NCBI GenBank assembly: GCA_021432635.1
Contig: MU270109.1
Span: forward strand, 152,625 to 216,624
Direction of reading: 5' to 3'
Length of the DNA: 64,000 nucleotides
Source: Thozetella sp. PMI_491
Taxonomy: Eukaryota > Ascomycota > Sordariomycetes > Chaetosphaeriales > Chaetosphaeriaceae
This document shows positions 54,410 to 64,000 of this stretch, piece after piece; position 1 is the first letter of the stretch; each line of letters opens with the position of its first letter. Under the pieces are notes generated by a model that was not told the DNA's origin, did no database searches, and was given only the letters and a program-made list of their open reading frames with translations. The position numbers and the translations under genes were made by a program.

Positions 54410-56184
54410 GTCAAAAAATATTGGTTCGTTTGCGATTCTGTCATTCTCAAGGCCCCTTGGCCGTCAATCCGTGATGTATATATATGATCTAGGTATGTAC
54501 GAGTCCAGGAAGTTGTGCGCCTCGATAGACCGGGTAAACTACTCAATCACTTCGAAATTTATGCTTGGGGGCTGACGACATGCTGTAGCAGGTCCCTACT
54601 TCATGCACCCAAAAGGACAATGCCTACCCCAAATTTCTGCTGACGAAGGAATGCCAAAGAACTTACCATCTATCCAGAGGGGAGGGCAATTCTTGGATGA
54701 GAGTACCTCACTTTCCACGCACCCAGCTCTAAACTGCGGACTGTAAGAATACTGAGAAATACGAAAGAGTGTACATCTGCGTTTATGTTGATCATCACAT
54801 GCTTTCGTTAGGGTAATTCCATTGCTGTTTGGCGAGCATGCGGGTGATGGGCTCAGCAATCCTCCCCGCTGGTGACGTCGAGTCAGCAGACCGGGTCCTT
54901 TTCTATGTCTCATTAATAAGATCCGCGGAGTGTCTGCTTGCTTCTCTACCTAACGGGTCAACTATTTCGTTCAACAAATACGAGTCTAATTTGACGTGTT
55001 GATTGCCAAGGGCCTCGCTTCGGCTGGTCCTCTACGCCCCAAGCAACACGGACGCAATGTTCCACATTGCTGGCCGAATCGAGTCAAATATAGGAGTCTA
55101 GAATGAAAAAGGAGATATATTCGTTTATAAATCCATTTATCAAGTCTGGGCGAACCCGTGCAAGGCGTTCTATAGGTTGCAGTGTCTAGGAGACCCTAGG
55201 TCCTCCAAGGCCAAGAAATCAATGTGCTCGAGAGGGCTTCTGCCACACTGCGCGGGTAACCTCGAACTGTGGAGTGGAAATAGGCATTGGAAGGAAAAGC
55301 GTCAAGATTACACACTCAATACTTTGAAAAGGAGGTGCGCGACTGCTGACTTTGGCCGGCATTCTATCAGGTCGCTATGTGATAAAGGTGTTCGAGCTGC
55401 GGCAGGCGCTCCGAACTCACATACGATAACCACCTACAGTGACGCCGACGCCGTCTAGAAACACAAATTATCATATAAATCTGCCTGATTATTGTCCTGT
55501 TTAAACTAGTAGCAGCGAGCTGCGGCCATCGCTAAGGTCTGTGGAGCTTGTGACTTCGCACTCATTCGCCCGGGGCCAAACCGAGTGTGAGACCCACGAT
55601 GTCCAGCCGCGCTTCGTCCCCACCTGCGATTCCGCAGGAAATGCCTGCAGGAGTAACTAGGTAGAGGGTTTTAGGACGACATCAGTTCGTAGCCTGCTTT
55701 AGCAAGCAAGGTCAACCTGATCCATGAGGGCAATTCTCCGGGCACGAGTCTCGAAGCCGCTGATGCTACCGTCCTCCCCGCTTTATCGCCCAGTCTAATT
55801 TTGGTCAACCAGTCTGAGATTTCATGAACGCCAAGGAAAACTGAGAGGATATAACGATATCTTGGATCTGCAAGTAGCGGGGTGCAATTTTAAACTACCA
55901 ACAGACAGTAACCAGCCACTGTTGGCCCGTATAAGGGACCCCAGCGCCAAGGCTCAAGCCGCTATTGGGCGTGGCATATCCGGGTACCCCAGAAAGTAAC
56001 CCTGGTACAGGTGCATGAGGTACAGTTGTAACACATAATACAATTCAGGAACCAACTGCACCCGTGAGCCAACCGACCAAAATTGCCAAAAGCGATGCAT
56101 CCCCATCGTCGTGGAACTCTCAGATTCCTCTGCCCCTCGGAACTTCCTACCTACCTAATCACCCCACCTATCCACTGGAACTGA
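54410..56184. other. Intergenic, 1.8 kb
   Basis: Divergent promoter region between the three-domain protein and GH47 genes. The middle holds only short, random-looking frames. A plus-strand 112-codon frame at 56064-56402 overlaps the GH47 start in another phase and is rejected. Confidence 0.5.
54477..54485 (-). promoter_or_regulatory. TATA box of the three-domain secreted protein gene
   Basis: A TATATATA core lies about 70 nt upstream of the ATG at 54409, the best-placed TATA box in the window. Confidence 0.55.
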
Positions 56185-58113
<1,929 letters not shown>

Positions 58114-58893
58114 TATTGCTGTATTTAGGATGTTGCCATGGCCACTTGACTTCAAATGGATGTTGGATTTTGCGGACCGTACATAGAGCTTTAGAGTACA
58201 TTGTCGAGACTTCCCGGGGTAGCAACATTGTATATGCTCTTACCAATAAGGTAGCCAAACATACTAGCTCAACTGCCAGTGAGTGAGTTATAACTCGCGG
58301 TGATGCAACGTCGCAGGCTCAACACTCAGAGTATGCGCAAGTCGGATTTCTTTGCAATGGTTAAAAGGTGAGTAGAGAGGCAAAGGAGAAGCAGATGAGG
58401 ACGGCAGTGTGTGCCATTTGAGCCCAACAGGCAAACTCTTCCATGAACGGCTCTCATGCCAAGGCTTGGTGGCGCTATGCTCTAGTCTATCTCTTCCATC
58501 TTGTGGAATCGCAGGAGGGAGTGAGTCTATGGTTTCCAGTCACGTTCTAGGGAATTGACTCGGTGAATCTATAGGACATGAATCGTCCTCTCGGGAGCCC
58601 AAGTCAACAGTAACCTCCCAAGAGGACGATTCAATCGAAACTATCTCCCACCTTTTGATATAAATTGATCCTTGATACCCCTCTCCATACTATCTTGCTT
58701 AGCTTTAACCCAACCTCAACCTAGCAGATCAGATCTACCATCACCAATCCCGAGCCCTCTCTCGAAACCAGCAAGGGTATAATTAGCACCCGGCTAGGCC
58801 TGGAAGACTCGCAGTTGATTAGAGGATATCGCGCTTCCAAGAAGCCACCAAGGAACACTGGATCTGAGAACTTTTTGCAAAAGGTTCGAGAAG
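58114..58893. other. Intergenic, 0.8 kb
   Basis: 3' flank of GH47, then the 19-bp inverted repeat and promoter-like sequence of the small candidate gene. No other feature. Confidence 0.5.
58579..58633. repeat. 19-bp inverted repeat with 17-nt loop
   Basis: Left arm at 58579-58597 begins TGAATCGTCCTCT and ends GGGAG. Right arm 58615-58633 is its reverse complement at 18 of 19 positions; the only mismatch (58592 against 58620) equals a C/T transition. It lies about 70 nt upstream of a TATA-like TGATATAAAT. Confidence 0.85.
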
Positions 58894-59175
58894 ATGTGTT
58901 CCCACGTCAAGGTAACCAATTACTGTGGTTGGTGTGGAGGCTCGACCTAGGAGTTTATCCTCCCGCAGCTCTGCGGATTCGGGTGCCTGGAGCTTTCGGT
59001 TCGCGACGAAACACAAACAGCCAACGACTGCTATCCTATTTGTGCCGCCAACCCAAGCTACAAACGGTTGAACGCGAGGGAGAGGAAGGCCAAAAGGAGT
59101 AAGAAGCAAAGGACTGAGGAGGTGAAGAGGAGGAGGGATAGACAGAACGAAGGAGGAGAGTCTTCTAAGGCGTAA
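58894..59175 (+). CDS. Possible small Cys-rich basic protein (spliced or nonsense-disrupted)
   Basis: A candidate only. From ATG 58894 the frame starts MCSHVKVTNYCGWCGG, then has one in-frame TAG (58948-58950) and afterwards runs open to TAA at 59173. Removing a GT-AG segment of 57 nt (58912-58968) also removes the stop and gives a 74-residue product: MCSHVK joined to LCGFGCLELSVRDETQ, then CYPICAANPSYKRLNARERK and a strongly basic tail ending ESSKA. Small fungal proteins starting M-C-x-x with clustered cysteines are common but uncharacterised. A TATA-like TGATATAAAT, a CT-rich stretch and an inverted repeat lie in the 320 nt upstream, as expected for a real promoter. It could equally be a pseudogene with a nonsense mutation. 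No function is proposed. Confidence 0.35.
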
Positions 59176-60142
59176 TAGAAGGAGGAAGATACAAGCAATA
59201 GTTTGTCAGCGGACGCCTCGAGAATCTCGGATTGGAGACCCTCCTGCCGAGATAATGTAGTGGTTTTGGCCTGCCACACTTAACTTACCACATAGACCAT
59301 GCTACTCCACGGAGCAGCTATTTAGGATTGGGTGAATGCCCATTCCTAATCTTTGGGCACATCTCTCTGCGGAGCATTATTTGCTATACTTTTCAATCCT
59401 TGAAACCTCGTGCAGATTGAACCCACTCTCTATGCAAGCTGCTACGATCAGTATATTATGGCCCAGCTACGCCATTTGAGGCTATCTGGGCCAGGTTTGA
59501 TGTTCATACGGTTGTTGTCATTGTTTTCAACACGTGACCCGAGATTGCCTTTTGCTCACACTGGAGGGAGGCTGAATGCTCGGGTCCTCTAAAGGGAAGA
59601 GAAAAAGCGACCTGAGCGGACACGGCTTAAATTCTTCTGGGATACCTCGCTACGGGCACCGGGATACATTACCCGGCGCGGGGGATGGCGCCGATGGTAC
59701 CTAAACTATGATGATCAGCGACCATAGAATGCGACCACGCAGAAGTTTACTGCAACCTCTGGCAGGTGATCAACCATCCATGAGGGCATCAGAGCACACG
59801 CTCTGGCATTGCTTGCGTTCCCCAAATGCAAGATCCCGGCGAGGCACAGGTGAGATCGGGCTGGGCATTGGAGAACCACGGCTGCAGCCGTTGTGGTAGG
59901 ATCTCGGAGGCGGGCCCCCGGTTAATATAGCGATATTGCTAACCAGGGCGGACCCGTCTTTCCGGATATCCGTCTTCCAAATGGAGGTCGACGCGTTCGC
60001 GACTTGGTCTTTTTCTTGGAAACTGCCAAGGGGTACATAAAGCGCCCCGAGAACCCGGGCTCTGGTGGTAGGTGATGAAAATAAGCTAAGGTGAGCACCG
60101 AAGTATTCTGCAGGGCTTGTGAGAGAACCATCGGACGACGAG
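59176..60142. other. Intergenic, 1.0 kb
   Basis: Promoter of the carboxylesterase gene at the right end. Frames are short; nothing else is recognised. Confidence 0.5.
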
Positions 60143-62375
60143 ATGAAGCTTCTTGCCGCCTATGCTGTCGGACTGACAGTCCTGACGGAAGTGCAGACTG
60201 TATTCGCTAAGAAGGACCTATTCCTTGGAGGTGGATTGACGATCCTGTCGCAGAACCTTCTCGATGGTACGTAGGAAACACACCTTTCAGCGAAAAGCAA
60301 TCACGATCATGGTAGCTGATGAGACCAGCGGCGAGTAACAATGGCACGGCGGCAATTCTCGTCCAGCAGCCCAGCCCCTACTATGCCGCTAAGACGGCGT
60401 GCATGCTCTTGGGCGAGCTGCCCTGGAACCCCGATACGCAGCCCTTCAACGTGAGCCTACGAACCTCGCTCGGCTACCAGGCGTACCAAGGCGCTGTGCC
60501 AGCGGACCAGCTGTACTGGATCGCCAAGGAACATGACGCGGATGACGACTGCCGCGGCATCAATGCTGCCGGGACCATCTTCGACCTCGACTGCCGCAGT
60601 GAGGTGCCGACGCTGTGCACGCAGAGTGCACCCACGTCCAACTCAAGCTTCGCCAATAGCTCGGCTGACTGGCGCGTGTCGCACTTCGTCGGCCAGAAAC
60701 AGTTGACGGGGTACCGCGACCTGCACACATGGAAGTTCCGGGGCCTTCGGTACGCACAGCCCGCAGCGCGGTTCACTTACTCCCAGCTCCAGAGCTTCGA
60801 AGACCCAGGAGAGATCGATGCCACGACGGCCGGCGCCGACTGCTCGCAGCCGATCGGGGAGGTCAAGAACGGCAGCAGCGAGGATTGCTTGTTCGCGAAC
60901 GTGTGGACGCCGTACCTCCCGCGCATGGCTGGGGTCACGAAGTCACAGCTGAAGCCGGTCATGCTGTACTACTATGGCGGCGGCTTTACCTCCGGCTCTG
61001 GCAAGAACCCCAACACGGACGGAACTAACCTCGCCTCTCGTGGCGATGTCGTGGTGGTATCTGTCAACTATCGCGTGGGCTCGATCGGCTTCCTAACCTT
61101 CAACGATGGTGTACATAAAGGCAATTACGGCATCTCGGACATGGTTACGGCGCTTGAGTGGGTACAAAAATACATTAGCTATTTCGGAGGAGATCCGGAT
61201 CGCGTCACCATCTTCGGCGAGAGTGCCGGCGCGTCGAGCGTCCACACTCTACTGAACGTGCCGAAGGCCAGAGGCCTGTTCCAACAGGCCATCATGATGT
61301 CGTCTCCTGACGGCTGGCCACAGGATGGCCACAGGTTCGCATATCCGCGGAGTAACACCGTCGAGCAGGAGTACAACGGGGTGACCCAGAAGGTGCTGAA
61401 GGCCGCCGGCTGCCAGAACGCAACCAACCAGATCGCTTGCCTTGGGAAGTTGAGCGGCTTCCAGCTTGTCAACTTGACCACGAACGCGAAGTAAGTCATG
61501 GCTACCACGAGATCGATGACTGCGTAATGCACCCGCTGTTGGCTGGAAACTGACAAAAGTACAGCGGCATCGTCCAGGACGGGACTTACGTCATGTCTCC
61601 TGAGCTGGTGGTCAACCAGACCGGCCCGAACGCCAACGTCACAGTCATAGCTGGATTCAACCGGGACGAGAGCGGCGTGAATATCGAAGACTACCCCCAG
61701 AATGGCACCACATTTGCTAATTACTTTGACGCTTCTGTTGCGCCGAAAGTTGGACTCAAGTCCAACTCAACCGCCGTGCTGCAGCTCAACCAGCTGAACG
61801 TCTCCGAGCTTCACACGCCGGAGCAGATATTCAACATGTCGCTCAAAATCGCCACAGGCGGCACGTTCAACTGCCTGAACATGGCAAAGGTATACTCGGC
61901 TGCGAAGCATGGTGCGTTTAAGCAAGTCTACTCGTTCATGTTCAACCGGACCTACAGCACTAGCGGCTACACCAAGCCGTGGTGTGACGCGCCCAAGACG
62001 GCCGAGAGGCCGAACGGCGATCCGGACAAAGAATACTACAAGTGCCATGCCGGCGAGCAGATGCTTGTCTTTGGCACCGCGAGGCGTTCTGGCCGCCCGG
62101 AACGAGACGGGCTGGACGTGCCTTTCATGCAGTTGATCGTGGACTACTGGAGCGCGTTCGCCAGGAACGGCGACCCGAACCCAGACAAAGGCTACCTTGC
62201 GGCAAGGGGCTACTCATCCACGCTGGAGCGCATCGAGGCGGCGAGTAAGTGGGAGCCTGTCAGGGCGGACAACCCACGATTGAGGCTGCTGCAGTGGAAT
62301 GGGGCTCAGATTCCCTTTGTTGACCAAGCGTCATGCCGTGTATTGGGTTTAGGAATGGACTCCCTTGAGCCCTGA
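60143..62375 (+). CDS. Secreted type-B carboxylesterase with N-terminal extension
   Basis: Three exons, join(60143..60266,60329..61490,61565..62375), 698 residues; introns 62 and 74 nt. A signal peptide (MKLLAAYAVGLTVLTEVQTV) is followed by a ~110-residue extension with several cysteines (CMLLGELPWNP, DDCRGINAAG, LDCRSEVPTLC) before the alpha/beta-hydrolase core begins near WKFRGLRYAQPAARF. Core motifs are EDCLFANVWTP, the oxyanion YYYGGGF, VVVVSVNYRVGSIGFL, the nucleophile elbow FGESAGASS (Ser340), the acid in NRDESGV and the His in KCHAGEQMLVFG (His590). The triad is complete, so it should be active on carboxylic esters outside the cell. The extension is longer than in simple lipases/esterases of this class and may aid folding or specificity. 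Many N-x-S/T sites fit secretion. Confidence 0.94.
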
Positions 62376-64000
62376 GTGGGTGGCAGGAAAGAAATAAAAC
62401 AAAACGCAGATAGCTGAGATGGAGGGGGTTGTATGATGCGGAAGAGGGGCCAATACAAGTCCTTTCCGACTGTCGGCATCACTCCGTAGCCCAGAACCTG
62501 AGGTGCAGAACCAAAAGTACCCATCCCACAAAGGACAAGCTGGACAGCGTCTGAGGTTTCTCCATGCCGTCGATCAGCTCCGTCGGGCTGAAGAACCGCG
62601 GATAAGCATGCAACGGTAGAGGGAGATGACAGTTACTAAGGGCGAAACGCGAGCGAATCTTGTCTCCCGAAAGGGCAACATGTTTGTGTTCCTGAAGAGT
62701 ATAATGCCACCACAACTTACCCCCTTCACTCGGAAAATTCGGAGGCTGCACCCAGCGATCACCCAGCGACGGTTGATCCGGCCAAGCCATGCGGCCTAAG
62801 GGAGGGGGGGAGGGCTCCTTCGCTCACGAGGCGTAGTGCAGCTCGGCGTGGAGGGGATTTTTGTAAGGCAGGCATAGAGCCGCAACCCGGCACGCAACCT
62901 GGCTTGCAACCGTCCAAGCGCAAGAATCGAAAGCGTGGGAGCTGGCGATGCTGGCACGCATCCGATGTTCGACGAAGAGATGATGCCATCCGGAGTCTGA
63001 CACATGTGAGCTTGAACTCCGACCGGACCGGACGGGCACCCAGGCCTCGGTTTTCGCGAGAGGGGAGAGTTGGCGCAGCTGATGTGCTCCTGCTCGCATG
63101 CTTGTTCGTGCGGTTGGCCGGGGGGAAACGTAATGGCCCCCTGGCCGGCGGCTGGTTTGATCGTAGACCAGGCCCTGCCAAGGGGTCGCGGGGGCAGCAC
63201 TTGCAGATCCAGTTCTCCTGCTTCTTGCCGGGACCGAAGCGACCTGGGCCTCGCGGGTGGGCCGGCCAGCCGGGACCAGGACCAGGGCGGACGGTCCCGG
63301 GAATATCGTGAGGATGACAGCTTAGCTACGGCGAAAGTGGGAGCTTGCTGAATCTGTTTGGTCAGGTGCTTGACCAAGACGGCAGAGACTTATGAGCGAC
63401 CGTTATTGTCCCCCCTTATCTTTTTCGTTTCCCCCATTGCCTTTCTTTTACGACTTCCTTCCCGGCGGGAGCGGTTGAAACCCGCTCATGCGACGGTTGT
63501 CGCGGCCATGGTCTCCGATACCCGATCGTTCTTTGAGCGAGCTTCGCTCAGATGATATCGTCGAGACCCGAGTAGCACAGTGTTTAGGGTTCCTAGTGTG
63601 CGTGGCCGTGGTGCCGGTGGTGCCCGTCGATAGCATCTCATTGGAAGTCGCGCGGGCGCGAAGGATTTGAGAACCAACAGAAACCCTAGCTGGCATGCGA
63701 CAGACAGGCATGCAGGTCGTGGCACGCGAGACCGTGCGGCTCTTCACGATGCGGCCCCGGGCAGCACTCGCGCCAGGTGAAACGCCCGGTCCCCGCTCCC
63801 AGGTTCTCGCGAAGTGGGAAGGCATCGTCGGAATGGTCAAAGAGCCTGTTGATTCCGAGTACGAGTGGTGGGGTGTTTCTCTAGGTTGGAGGGGGGGGGG
63901 GGGGGGCTCCTTTGCCTGTCTTACCATTACTCCATCCCTAGGTCCCTGAGTTCCCGGGGAATACAGCGTTGGACGGAGCGAGCATACAGAAGCGGACAAG
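62376..64000. other. Intergenic to window end, 1.6 kb
   Basis: 3' flank of the esterase gene followed by sequence with no recognisable gene; a 183-codon minus-strand frame at 63448-63999 has no domain features. A run of 16 G is at 63891-63906. Confidence 0.45.
63891..63906. repeat. Homopolymer run, 16 G
   Basis: Uninterrupted G16 on the plus strand; the length may be affected by assembly error. Confidence 0.85.

Noticed and set aside
63448-63999. 183-codon minus-strand frame at the window end
   Set aside because: Runs off the window, passes through the G16 run, and shows Pro/Thr/Arg-rich random-like sequence.

Overview
The window is nuclear DNA of a filamentous ascomycete (Pezizomycotina, most likely Sordariomycetes). 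The evidence is short GT-AG introns (about 50-180 nt) with CTAAC/CTGAC-type branch points, a HET-domain gene, fungal-type CBM1, CBM18 and LysM modules, a PTH11-like rhodopsin-domain membrane protein, a fungal zincless Fpg glycosylase, and gene spacing of 1-3 kb. I rebuilt 25 protein-coding genes, most by joining exons by hand so that phase and protein family both agree. No tRNA, rRNA, transposon, CRISPR array or viral element was supported.

Layout: 1-4.6 kb holds a divergent, 5'-truncated Hsp70-like gene, a tubby/LURP-like protein and a HET-domain protein. 4.9-10.7 kb holds an Fpg/Nei DNA glycosylase, a fungal F-box-like (DUF7730-type) protein and a single-pass membrane SH3 protein. A 3.2-kb spacer with degraded repeats follows. 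13.9-19.2 kb is a divergent housekeeping pair, NAF1 (H/ACA snoRNP assembly) and ALG9 (N-glycan mannosyltransferase). 19.6-32.1 kb is rich in secretory and lipid functions: a CBM1 protein, a tail-anchored F-box protein, an AYR1-like reductase with a probable GC-AG intron, a GPI-type SGNH/CE3 esterase, a secreted BBE-type flavoenzyme and a PPT1 thioesterase.

34-39 kb holds a Plm2/Tos4-like FHA protein with MBF-type ACGCG motifs upstream, a ribosomal-L1-domain nucleolar protein and a small Cys/His protein made of three repeats. 41.5-48.5 kb holds a LysM-CBM18-LysM secreted protein, a pisatin-demethylase-like P450 and a fungal rhodopsin-domain membrane protein. 51-62.4 kb holds an MDR oxidoreductase, a secreted protein of three repeated four-cysteine domains, a GH47 alpha-mannosidase, a possible small Cys-rich basic gene beside a 19-bp inverted repeat, and a type-B carboxylesterase.

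The genes do not form one evident biosynthetic cluster. The recurring themes are the secretory pathway and cell surface (ALG9, GH47, CBM1, LysM, esterases, the three-domain protein) and nuclear housekeeping (NAF1, L1-domain protein, FHA protein, Fpg). The most novel items are two proteins built by internal triplication: the Cys/His protein at 38.3-38.8 kb, and the secreted protein at 52.6-54.4 kb, whose introns recur in the same phase at the end of each repeat.
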